Assembly (NCBI GenBank): GCA_030262725.1
Contig: JAJSZS010000003.1
Coordinates: 90,867-154,866, forward strand
DNA: 64,000 bases
Reading direction: 5' to 3'
Source of the DNA: Candidatus Desulfofervidus auxilii
Lineage (GTDB): Bacteria > Desulfobacterota > Desulfofervidia > Desulfofervidales > Desulfofervidaceae
Made by a program: the position numbers and the translations under genes
Notes under the pieces: generated by a model
Database searches by the model: none
Told to the model about the DNA's origin: nothing
Seen by the model: the letters and a program-made list of their open reading frames with translations, nothing else
In this document: positions 10,036 through 17,678 of the stretch, piece after piece
How the letters are laid out: every line of letters starts with the position of its first letter
Numbering within the stretch: position 1 is the stretch's first letter

Positions 10036-10983
10036 TTATCTTATTGCTATCATAGACGCACTGATAAAATCAGACCCTGTAAATGATAATTTTCCCCATG
10101 CATTTCTCCCTTCTGACTCAACACGAAGCTTTGTTGTAACTGTTATAATTACCCATTTATTTGGACCTACAGTTAAAGGATTTGCTTCAATAGTTGTATA
10201 ACGATCAATACGTCCTCTTTCATTAATATTATCATTAGACCTATTTTTTATATTAATCCATTTAGCACCTACCCAATAATTTTGATATACATTAATACCT
10301 ATATCTAGTTTAATTTTAGCCCATCTATGATTCCACCATTTATCATTGGAATATATTCCATAATAACCATGAATACTGACCCATGCCCTTGGTCTTACAA
10401 CTTCATAACCAGTAGGCCAATAAGCAAAATAAAGTGTATTATAAACAGTCACATCATTATCATCAGTATACCCCAATAGTCCATCCCCTTTTGCATATAC
10501 CCATGGATGCATTCTATTGCTTGAAATTGCATATTTTGGACATGAATACCCACCATTTGTTATACCTCCTTCATTATGTTTATGTATGCTTCCACAACAA
10601 TAATAAGGACTAGCACTGCCCCACCAATGGCTTTGAATACCCAACTCTACATTTGCCATAATGGAACTTATGCCTAATGCTTGCATATTCTGCAGCTGTT
10701 CTATTTCATTAATTAGCACTTCATCTGGTGTGCCTTCTAACTTTTCTGTCTCTTCTAAAGCTTTTATTGAAATTTTTTCTACTTCTTCATTTGTTTTTTC
10801 TAAAGTTTCTTTAGAAATATTCAAATTTTTAAGAAACTCAATCATTTCTTCTTCTTTTAGCCTACCCATCTCTATTTCACGAGCAATTGCTGCTTCCTTA
10901 ATTGCATATTCTGCATCTGCTTCCCTTTTTATCTCAGCTTCAAGCATTTCTATTTCTTTTTTTAACAATTCCATATTAAACAT
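10036..10983 (-). CDS. Coiled-coil plus aromatic-rich beta domain protein, unknown
   Basis: A 315-residue protein I do not recognise. Residues about 1-100 are highly charged and predicted by eye to be helical/coiled coil (repeated K/E with A and L). Residues about 115-315 are rich in W, Y, G and N, with likely beta strands (SHWWGSASPYYCC, GYYGIYSNDKWWNHRWAKIKL, WVIITVTTKLRVESEG). No signal peptide or membrane segment is visible. It lies 11 bases after the trypsin-like protease with a strong AAAGGAGG site, so it is likely its functional partner, perhaps a substrate or effector. Confidence 0.6.
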   Translation of the reverse strand: MFNMELLKKEIEMLEAEIKREADAEYAIKEAAIAREIEMGRLKEEEMIEFLKNLNISKETLEKTNEEVEKISIKALEETEKLEGTPDEVLINEIEQLQNMQALGISSIMANVELGIQSHWWGSASPYYCCGSIHKHNEGGITNGGYSCPKYAISSNRMHPWVYAKGDGLLGYTDDNDVTVYNTLYFAYWPTGYEVVRPRAWVSIHGYYGIYSNDKWWNHRWAKIKLDIGINVYQNYWVGAKWINIKNRSNDNINERGRIDRYTTIEANPLTVGPNKWVIITVTTKLRVESEGRNAWGKLSFTGSDFISASMIAIR

Positions 10984-10994
10984 TTTTTCCTCCT

Positions 10995-11912
10995 TTAATT
11001 TTTAATAAGCTTAATCCTTAAAGCCATTAAAACATTCTGAATCTTATTATGAACAGTTACGCGAGATGAACCTGCAAATAAAAGACCAACCACCCTCCCG
11101 TCCGTATCTAATAAAATAGAGCCTGAATCCCCACCTGCTGACATATTAGTCGTGAGAATTTGGTCTCTAAAATAGGCAATTCTACCTCCTCCATAATTAA
11201 CAACTATACTGACATCAGTCCCAATAACCTTTCCGATTGTTGTTTGAGTAGTCCTTCCGCTTTTTTTAACACTCATACCTAAAGCAACCTCAGCACATCC
11301 ATTTGGTATACCAATATTAATAATATCTGCTCTTACCATCCTTATTTCAATTGGTTTGGCAATAGCAGCATCCACTAAATTGTATCTATCTCTATCTCCA
11401 AAATTTATACGTACAAATCTTCTTAGATTGGCAATTAAATCATTAGGAAGACTCCCCCCATCATACCGACCAGGCTGTAAAATAGGATCTCCAATTCTAG
11501 CTATATTTGAATTAGCAAGAACATGATTGTTACTTAAGATATAAATTTCAGAACAACAAACATCTTTTACCAAACAACCAAATGTTCCTGCTGTGATGCG
11601 ATAATGCCCTATACTATATCCAGGTCTAGCAGGTCTTAGTCTTGTTTTAAAGACCTGTGCCTCTATTTTACCAACTTCTTCTACATCAAGGGGGATCCCT
11701 TCATATTCAGCAGGAATAATAGCCTCTGCTGCTAGTTCTGCTTGTGGTAATTTCTTCTCTACATAAACTTTAATACAAATTTCTTCAGTAATTTGACCTC
11801 CTACTGTTTTAAATCCAATACCAACACCTACTACATTTGGAAATAAAAATACCTCTTCCTCAGCAGCTTCACGCACCATAGCCATTTTTAACAAATTTTC
11901 TTTTTCTACCAT
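10995..11912 (-). CDS. Trypsin-like serine protease with N-terminal regulatory domain
   Basis: A 305-residue protein. Residues about 1-95 form a small domain (PNVVGVGIGFKTVGG..CIKVYVEKK..EGIPLDVEEVGKIEA). The remainder is a trypsin-fold core with a visible catalytic triad: His in ILSNNHVLANSN, Asp in YNLVDAAIAKP and Ser in SAGGDSGSILLD. There is no signal peptide, so it probably acts in the cytoplasm. It is the first gene of a three-gene unit with a strong ribosome site (AAAGGAGG); the third gene repeats its N-terminal domain alone. The natural substrate is unknown. Confidence 0.78.
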   Translation of the reverse strand: MVEKENLLKMAMVREAAEEEVFLFPNVVGVGIGFKTVGGQITEEICIKVYVEKKLPQAELAAEAIIPAEYEGIPLDVEEVGKIEAQVFKTRLRPARPGYSIGHYRITAGTFGCLVKDVCCSEIYILSNNHVLANSNIARIGDPILQPGRYDGGSLPNDLIANLRRFVRINFGDRDRYNLVDAAIAKPIEIRMVRADIINIGIPNGCAEVALGMSVKKSGRTTQTTIGKVIGTDVSIVVNYGGGRIAYFRDQILTTNMSAGGDSGSILLDTDGRVVGLLFAGSSRVTVHNKIQNVLMALRIKLIKN

Positions 11913-12043
11913 TTTTAACCTCCTTTAAAAATAAAAAAAATGTTTACAAAAACTTCCTTTTCATTTATCACCTCCTTTCCAATTCTCTTTTAACATAAAA
12001 AGGGGACAAAAAAGGAACAAAATATTTTTTATTTTTGCACCCC

Positions 12044-12071
12044 TTGACATTCTTTTTTAATCATGTAAAGA
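12044..12071 (+). promoter_or_regulatory. Promoter for the polyamine operon
   Basis: TTGACA (12044-12049) is a perfect -35 box. A weaker -10-like TAAAGA follows after 16 bases (12066-12071). The leader then runs about 35 bases to a strong GAGAGGAGG site before the TTG start of bpsA. The same gap also holds the upstream region of the protease trio on the other strand. Confidence 0.5.
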
Positions 12072-12114
12072 TGACGCTCGCTATGATTTATGATCGAAGA
12101 GAGAGGAGGCGAGA

Positions 12115-13152
12115 TTGGCCAAGGCAAGGGTTAGGCATTTGGCATTGCGAATTTTATTAGCCAAGCCCTTGAGCTATTGGCAACTCCTCAAGCAAATAGA
12201 TGTTGATATACCCACTACTCAAAAGGTTTTAAAAGAACTTCTTGAAGAAGGTTTATTAGAATATCAAAATAATCTTTTTTCAGTTACTCCCAAAGGAAAA
12301 GAAGAAGCAAAAATTTTGGGTCTTTCCCCTTTTGTCTCAATTAGATGTCCTACATGTCAAGGTAAAGGTATTACATTTTCTTCATTTCAAGAATTATTAG
12401 AATTTTTTCAAGAATTAATTGTTGGACGTCCAAAAGCTATTTCTGAATATGACCAAGGATATGTAACACCTGCTGATACAGTTGCACGTGTATTATTTAT
12501 GTATCAATTAGGAGATATAGAAGGAAAACAAATCTTTTTATTAGGTGATGATGACCTTACTTCTCTTGCTTTATTAGCATCTGGTTGGCCAAAGGAAGTA
12601 ACAGTATTAGAAATAGATGAAAGAATTTTAAAATTTCTTGAAAAGAAAGCTGCTTCAAAAGGTTGGACTAATTTAAACATCTTTCATTATGATGCTCGTT
12701 ATCCTATCCCTGAAGAATTAAGACAAAAATTTGATGTCTTTTTAACTGATCCAGTAGAAACAGTTGGTGGACTACGTTTATTTCTTTCTCGCTGTGTTGA
12801 AGCATTAAAAGGAGAAGGGGGAGTTGGCTATTTTGGCTTAACCCATCTTGAAGCTTCTCGCAGAAAATGGTGGCAAGTGCAAAGAGATATTTTAGATATG
12901 GGATTTACAATCACTGATATTCTTCGTAATTTTCACACTTATCTTTTAGAAAGAGATGATATATTGAATTTAGAATTACGGGTAGCTAAAGAAGCGCCAG
13001 TAGAAGTAAAAAGACCAGAAATAGATTTTTATACCTCTAATCTCTTTCGAATTTATGCTGCAGAATTACCCAGACCATTAGTAAAAGGCAAAGTAGATTG
13101 GGAAAGAGAACTTTATTATGATGAGGAGGCCTATGTAACCTGTCCTTATTAA
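12115..13152 (+). CDS. bpsA: N4-bis(aminopropyl)spermidine synthase (branched polyamine synthase)
   Basis: A 345-residue protein of the BpsA family, which adds aminopropyl groups to spermidine to make branched polyamines found in thermophiles. It has an N-terminal winged-helix-like region (about 1-65), a CPTC pair (about 78), the family-specific loop LLGDDDLTSLALLA (about 142-155) that replaces the glycine-rich loop of SpeE, and a FDVFLTDPVET motif. The start is TTG at 12115, chosen for its GAGAGGAGGC ribosome site. It leads the speD-speE operon, which supplies decarboxylated SAM and spermidine. Confidence 0.85.
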   Translation: MAKARVRHLALRILLAKPLSYWQLLKQIDVDIPTTQKVLKELLEEGLLEYQNNLFSVTPKGKEEAKILGLSPFVSIRCPTCQGKGITFSSFQELLEFFQELIVGRPKAISEYDQGYVTPADTVARVLFMYQLGDIEGKQIFLLGDDDLTSLALLASGWPKEVTVLEIDERILKFLEKKAASKGWTNLNIFHYDARYPIPEELRQKFDVFLTDPVETVGGLRLFLSRCVEALKGEGGVGYFGLTHLEASRRKWWQVQRDILDMGFTITDILRNFHTYLLERDDILNLELRVAKEAPVEVKRPEIDFYTSNLFRIYAAELPRPLVKGKVDWERELYYDEEAYVTCPY

Positions 13153-13175
13153 AAAATAATTAATAGGGGGGTGAA

Positions 13176-13523
13176 ATGGCATGTGCGGGGAAGCATTTGA
13201 TATTAGAATTATGGGGATGTAAGGGAGAAGTACTTGATTCTGAAAAATTAATAAAAGAAATGCTTGAAAAGGGAGTTAAAACCTGTGGAGCTAGAGTGAT
13301 AGAAATAAAAACACATAAGTTTAATCCGCAAGGGTTAAGTGCAGTTGCTCTTCTTAATGAATCTTATATGAGTATTCACTCTTGGCCTGAAATAGGTTAT
13401 GCAGCAATTGACATTTATACCTGTGCTCCGTATCTAAATCCAGAAAAGGTGGTAGAAGTGATTAAATCGTACTTAAAGCCTCAAAAAATGCATCTGCTCA
13501 ATTTTCATAGAGGTATAGATTAG
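13176..13523 (+). CDS. speD: S-adenosylmethionine decarboxylase proenzyme
   Basis: A 115-residue class 1B SpeD that provides the aminopropyl donor for polyamine synthesis. The self-cleavage site is visible as NESYMSIHSWPE: Ser63 after Glu62 would become the pyruvoyl group, and His68 and Cys83 of the DIYTCAP segment match conserved processing and catalytic residues. Length is normal for the prokaryotic short form. It sits between bpsA and speE with spacing that implies one transcript. Confidence 0.93.
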   Translation: MACAGKHLILELWGCKGEVLDSEKLIKEMLEKGVKTCGARVIEIKTHKFNPQGLSAVALLNESYMSIHSWPEIGYAAIDIYTCAPYLNPEKVVEVIKSYLKPQKMHLLNFHRGID

Positions 13524-13526
13524 TAG

Positions 13527-14381
13527 ATGGGAAAGAAAAAACCCTTTTTCTGGTTTTATGAAGATGTAGATGGATTACAGTTAGGATTGCCAGTAGAAAA
13601 TGTTTTATATCATGGACGATCTCGTTATCAGGAGATTTATGTATTAAAAGCAAAAGGGGTGGGAAGGGTTTTGGTACTAGATGGTTGTATTCAATTAACA
13701 GAAAAAGATGAATTTATTTATCATGAATTGATCGTTCATCCTATTCTATTTACTCATCCTTGTCCAAGACAGGTATTAGTAATTGGTGGAGGAGATGGTG
13801 GGAGTGTTCGTGAAATACTTAAACACTCTACAGTAGAACATATTGATTTAGTAGAAATAGATGCGGAAGTTATTGAAGTTGCTCAAAGATACCTTCCACG
13901 TATAAGTAAAGGATTAAAGGATAAACGAGTAAGCATTCATATTGCCAATGGTATTGAATATGTAAAAAATACTAATCAAAAATATGATGTGGTTATTATT
14001 GACTCTACTGACCCAATAGGTTTAGCAAAAGCACTTTATGAGAAAGAATTTCATCTAAATTTAAAACAAACTTTAGCTTCTGATGGTCTTATGGTACTTC
14101 AAACTCAATGTCCATATTACCAAGAAAAAGCACTAAAACAACTACATCAATGTCTAAAAGAAATCTATCCAATTGTTCGGATTTATGTTTATACTATGCC
14201 TACTTATCCAGGAGCATTATGGAGCTTTACATGTGGTAGTTTAAAATATGACCCTTTAGCTGTAGACGAAAAAACTATCCAAAACCGTTGGCAAGGCATG
14301 AAAACACGTTATTATAATCCTAAAGTTCATTTAGGGGTATTTCTTGTATTACCCCAATTTATGTTAGAGGAGGTAACATGA
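13527..14381 (+). CDS. speE: Spermidine synthase (polyamine aminopropyltransferase)
   Basis: A 284-residue aminopropyltransferase with an N-terminal beta domain and a methyltransferase-like fold. Landmarks are LDGCIQLTEKDEFIYHELIVHP, the cofactor loop VIGGGDGGSVREILKH, VEIDAEVIEVAQRYLP, and the gatekeeping DVVIIDSTDPIG segment. It transfers aminopropyl from decarboxylated SAM (made by SpeD) to putrescine or a related acceptor, and BpsA then extends the product. It starts 3 bases after speD, and its stop overlaps the NifU-like start (ATGA). Confidence 0.95.
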   Translation: MGKKKPFFWFYEDVDGLQLGLPVENVLYHGRSRYQEIYVLKAKGVGRVLVLDGCIQLTEKDEFIYHELIVHPILFTHPCPRQVLVIGGGDGGSVREILKHSTVEHIDLVEIDAEVIEVAQRYLPRISKGLKDKRVSIHIANGIEYVKNTNQKYDVVIIDSTDPIGLAKALYEKEFHLNLKQTLASDGLMVLQTQCPYYQEKALKQLHQCLKEIYPIVRIYVYTMPTYPGALWSFTCGSLKYDPLAVDEKTIQNRWQGMKTRYYNPKVHLGVFLVLPQFMLEEVT

Positions 14382-14605
14382 GTAAATTAAAAGAGAAGGT
14401 TCAAATGGTCATAGACCGCATCAGACCTTATCTACAGGCTGATGGTGGGGATATAGAATTGGTAGATGTTGTTGATGATGTTGTTAAAGTAAGATTAAAA
14501 GGTGCATGTGTTGGTTGTCCAATGGCTCAACTTACTTTAAAAAAAGGTGTAGAAGCTTATATAAAAAAAGAATTACCTGAAATAAAAGCAGTAGAATCAG
14601 TATAA
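14378..14605 (+). CDS. NifU C-terminal-domain (Nfu-type) iron-sulfur carrier
   Basis: A 75-residue protein consisting only of the NifU C-terminal domain: IRPYLQADGGDIELVDV then GACVGCPMAQLTLKKGVE. The CXXC motif (Cys-Val-Gly-Cys) would bridge a [4Fe-4S] cluster between two subunits for delivery to apo-proteins. Translation is coupled to speE by an ATGA overlap, although no functional tie to polyamines is known. A sulfate reducer has many Fe-S enzymes needing such a carrier. Confidence 0.9.
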   Translation: MSKLKEKVQMVIDRIRPYLQADGGDIELVDVVDDVVKVRLKGACVGCPMAQLTLKKGVEAYIKKELPEIKAVESV

Positions 14606-14665
14606 AATTCATGTTGTTTTTCATAAAGGATTTATTTTATTTATCATTTGCAGTAAAATATTTTT

Positions 14666-16018
14666 ATGAAAAAGTATGGAATATTTTTTCTTATTTTTTT
14701 CCTTTTATGGCCACAAACAGCTTTCCCTCTTACCATTGATCAAGAAAAAGAAATGGGTAGAAAATTCTTCATTGAAGTTAAGCGTCAATTACCCATTATA
14801 TCTGATCCTGTGCTCAATCGTTATTACAATGAGCTTGGTCAATATTTAGTAAATCATTTAGAAGAGAGACATTTTAATTATCATTTTTATTTAATTGATA
14901 ATCCTACTTTAAATGCTTTTTCTGGACCAGCAGGATATGTTTTTATGTATAGAGGACTTTTTCTTATTTTTGATACAGAAGATGAACTTGCAGCTGTTAC
15001 AGCACATGAAATTGCTCATGTAAAATGTCGGCATATTGCTAAAAGATTAACACGAGGAAAAAAAATTGGGTTAGCTACTTTGGTAGCAATACTTGCTGGA
15101 GCTTTACTTGCTAGTGAAGGGGAAGCAACTAGTGCTATTACTACTACTTCTATGGCAGCAAGTATGGCTATTTCTTTGAAATATAGTCGTCAAGATGAAG
15201 AAGAGGCAGATAGACATGGTTTAGATTTGCTTTTAAAGGCAGGTTATGAAGGAAAAGCTATGGTAAGTGCTTTTAGAAAGCTTGCACGCTTTAGTCTAGA
15301 AAGCCCTGGAAGGATACCTGCTTATTTAAAAACACACCCAGATATAGGCATTAGAATAGTTTACATATCCAATACTTTAAAGCATCTTGCTCATAAAAGT
15401 ATAGCTATACAACGCCCACGTTTTCATCTCATGCAGGCAAGATTACGTGCCCTTTATACTGATAAAGAAGCAGCTAAAAATTTTTTTAAACAAAAATTAT
15501 GTGGAAATAAAAAAGAACCTTCAAATTATTATGGACTTGCTTTATGTCTTATGCAGGAAAGAAATTGGCAGAAAGCTGTTGAATATTTAAAAAAAGCTTT
15601 AAAATTAGAGCCAAATGAAACTTTATTCTTACGTGAACTTGGTATTTGTTATACTGAAATAGGAAAATTTAAAGAAGCAATTGATTCTTTAAAGAAAGTA
15701 CCTATTGATTTAGAAGTAGCCTTTCATTTAGGACGGGCTTATAAAGAATTAGGAAAAAAAGAAGAAGCTATAAAAATATGGAATAAAACGATAGAAATGT
15801 TTTCAAAAAAAGAAATTTTAAATATATCATATCTTTCACGTTTATATTATGCTTTAGCACAGTGTTATGCAGAAAATAAACAAATGGATTGGGCACATTA
15901 TTATCTTGGCTGTTATTTTGAATCAAAAGCAAAATCAAAACAGGCTCACTATCATTATAATAAGGCTTTGACTTTAACCCATGATAAAAAATTAAAAACA
16001 AAGATTAAAAAGAAATGA
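14666..16018 (+). CDS. M48 family metalloprotease with TPR repeats, periplasmic (BepA-like)
   Basis: A 450-residue exported protein. It has a signal peptide (MKKYGIFFLIFFLLWPQTAFP), a zinc metalloprotease domain with HEIAH (about 114-118) and the downstream glutamate in DEEEADRHGLDLL, then TPR repeats from about residue 285 to the end. This matches the BepA family, which handles outer-membrane protein quality control. No ribosome site is visible; a TAAAAT hexamer lies 6 bases before the ATG. Its stop overlaps the next gene's start (ATGA). Confidence 0.85.
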   Translation: MKKYGIFFLIFFLLWPQTAFPLTIDQEKEMGRKFFIEVKRQLPIISDPVLNRYYNELGQYLVNHLEERHFNYHFYLIDNPTLNAFSGPAGYVFMYRGLFLIFDTEDELAAVTAHEIAHVKCRHIAKRLTRGKKIGLATLVAILAGALLASEGEATSAITTTSMAASMAISLKYSRQDEEEADRHGLDLLLKAGYEGKAMVSAFRKLARFSLESPGRIPAYLKTHPDIGIRIVYISNTLKHLAHKSIAIQRPRFHLMQARLRALYTDKEAAKNFFKQKLCGNKKEPSNYYGLALCLMQERNWQKAVEYLKKALKLEPNETLFLRELGICYTEIGKFKEAIDSLKKVPIDLEVAFHLGRAYKELGKKEEAIKIWNKTIEMFSKKEILNISYLSRLYYALAQCYAENKQMDWAHYYLGCYFESKAKSKQAHYHYNKALTLTHDKKLKTKIKKK

Positions 16019-16854
16019 TTCTTTCTTTTTATCAAATGGTAAAAGGTGATGTGTCTTTTCGTCTACCTCAAGGTATGTTTTCACCAGAGCAAATATCTCT
16101 TATGAAACAAGCAAAGTGTATTATTTTGCCACCTATTTGTAGAAGTGTACATTATTGGTTTTGCAAAAAATTTGCTCCAGTTTTCCCATGCATGGATACT
16201 CGTTTTCATTTTCCAGGAAAAGTAGGACATATCTTTTTATTTGAATTAGCAGGTATACCTTATCCACCAACAAAAGTATATCATGGTTTAGAGGAATTTA
16301 AGAAAAGGCAGGCAGAAGGAGAAAAGTTATTTGAATATCCATTTGTTGTTAAATGGAGTAAAGGGGGAGGAGGGGTTTTTGTACATTTAGTGAAAAATGA
16401 GAAAGAATTGTTTTATATATTGGAGCAGTTTCGAGGATATGAAAAAAAGGGACCTTCTTTTATTATTCAACCCTATATTGAGCATGATCATTGTGATTTA
16501 AGAGTAGTAGTTATAGGCAATCGTTTTTTAACTTATTGGCGTTGTCAACAAACACCAGGTGAATTTAGAAGCAATGTAAGCAGGGGAGCTAAAATATTTT
16601 ATAATTTAAATCCAAAGCTTGAGCAAAAGGCAATTTCTCTTACAAAAAAACTTTGCCAAAAAACAGGTATTAATTTAGCTGCTATGGATATTATGTTTTC
16701 TAAAGATAAAAAACCGTTTTTTTTAGAAATTAATTATGGTTTTGGTGTCCATGGTCTTGGAGGATTTCAGCGTTATAAAGAAATTTTAAATGAAGAAGTA
16801 AAGACATGGATTAATTCTGTTTTAAAAAATAATGACAAAAAAAGTGTTATTTGA
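16015..16854 (+). CDS. ATP-grasp (RimK-like) ligase
   Basis: A 279-residue ATP-grasp protein. The nucleotide loop is FPFVVKWSKGGGGVFVHLV-like (about residues 111-128), with FIIQPYIEHDHCDLRVVVIGNRFLTYW and the metal-binding end FFLEINYGFGVHG. RimK-type enzymes join an amino acid or small acid to a carboxylate, but the substrate here is not predictable. The N-terminal 90 residues have several cysteines and no obvious family match. It is translationally coupled to the M48 peptidase. Confidence 0.72.
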   Translation: MILSFYQMVKGDVSFRLPQGMFSPEQISLMKQAKCIILPPICRSVHYWFCKKFAPVFPCMDTRFHFPGKVGHIFLFELAGIPYPPTKVYHGLEEFKKRQAEGEKLFEYPFVVKWSKGGGGVFVHLVKNEKELFYILEQFRGYEKKGPSFIIQPYIEHDHCDLRVVVIGNRFLTYWRCQQTPGEFRSNVSRGAKIFYNLNPKLEQKAISLTKKLCQKTGINLAAMDIMFSKDKKPFFLEINYGFGVHGLGGFQRYKEILNEEVKTWINSVLKNNDKKSVI

Positions 16855-16866
16855 TATATTTTGGTC

Positions 16867-17268
16867 ATGAAATATTTAAAATTATTTTTCCTTTTTATTT
16901 TCTTAACAGCTCAAGGAGAGGCTTTTGATATTATTTATCAAAAGAATCTTTTTAGTGAAAAAAGAAGTTTTGAAGAAGGTGAAATGAACAAACAGTTGCC
17001 TATGATTCCAAACATGGAGAAAAAGGTCAGTTTACTTGGGGTAATAGTTATAGATGATTTTAAAAAAGCAATTATTAAAATTAATGTACCTAGAAAAGGG
17101 AAAAAGGTATTTAGTGTAACTGTTGGAGAAAAATTAGGTAATATGTGGATAAAAGATATTAAAAAAGATTCTCTTATTCTTGTTCAGGGAGATCAAGAGT
17201 ATGTTATTCCGCTAATCAAATCTCCCCAAAAAGATAAATTATATAAAAATAAAAAGGAGAAAAAATAA
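16867..17268 (+). CDS. GspC/PilP-like inner-membrane protein of type II secretion
   Basis: About 133 residues with an N-terminal hydrophobic segment (MKYLKLFFLFIFLTAQGEAF) and a short domain (VSLLGVIVIDDFKKAIIKI...KVFSVTVGEKLGNMWIKDIKKDSLIL) resembling the homology region of GspC or PilP, which contacts the secretin. ATG at 16867 is preferred over a TTG six bases upstream. It ends with TAATG shared with the gspG start. Assignment rests on short similarity plus context. Confidence 0.6.
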   Translation: MKYLKLFFLFIFLTAQGEAFDIIYQKNLFSEKRSFEEGEMNKQLPMIPNMEKKVSLLGVIVIDDFKKAIIKINVPRKGKKVFSVTVGEKLGNMWIKDIKKDSLILVQGDQEYVIPLIKSPQKDKLYKNKKEKK

Positions 17269-17678
17269 TGTCAAAAAAAGAAAAAGGATTTACCCTTATA
17301 GAACTTCTTATTGTAATGATTATTCTTGGATTGCTTGCTGCGCTTGTTGGTCCTACTTTGTTTAAAAAAGTAGAAAAATCAAAACAACAAGCAGCAAAAA
17401 CACAAATAGAATTATTTGGTGCAGCCTTAGATGCATTCCGTTTAGATGTAGGCAGGTATCCAACAACAGAAGAAGGCTTAGAAGCATTAGTAACTAATCC
17501 AGGTATAGAAAAATGGGATGGGCCTTATTTGAAAAAAAAGATACCATTAGATCCATGGGGACATCCTTATGTATACAAGTGCCCAGGAGAACATGGAGAG
17601 TATGATTTATATTCATTAGGTGCTGATGGACAAATAGGTGGGGAAGGTAAAAATAAAGATATTGTAAGCTGGGAATAA
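17268..17678 (+). CDS. gspG: Type II secretion major pseudopilin GspG
   Basis: A 136-residue prepilin-like protein. KKEKGFTLIELLIVMIILGLLAALVGP is the prepilin peptidase site plus transmembrane helix, with the conserved Glu5 after cleavage. The C-terminus LDPWGHPYVYKCPGEHGEYDLYSLGADGQIGGEG carries the GspG signature and the calcium-binding loop. GspG is the main subunit of the pseudopilus piston. It has a good AAAAGGAG site. It lies back to back with the rest of the gsp genes, which are on the other strand and end one base away. Confidence 0.93.
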   Translation: MSKKEKGFTLIELLIVMIILGLLAALVGPTLFKKVEKSKQQAAKTQIELFGAALDAFRLDVGRYPTTEEGLEALVTNPGIEKWDGPYLKKKIPLDPWGHPYVYKCPGEHGEYDLYSLGADGQIGGEGKNKDIVSWE

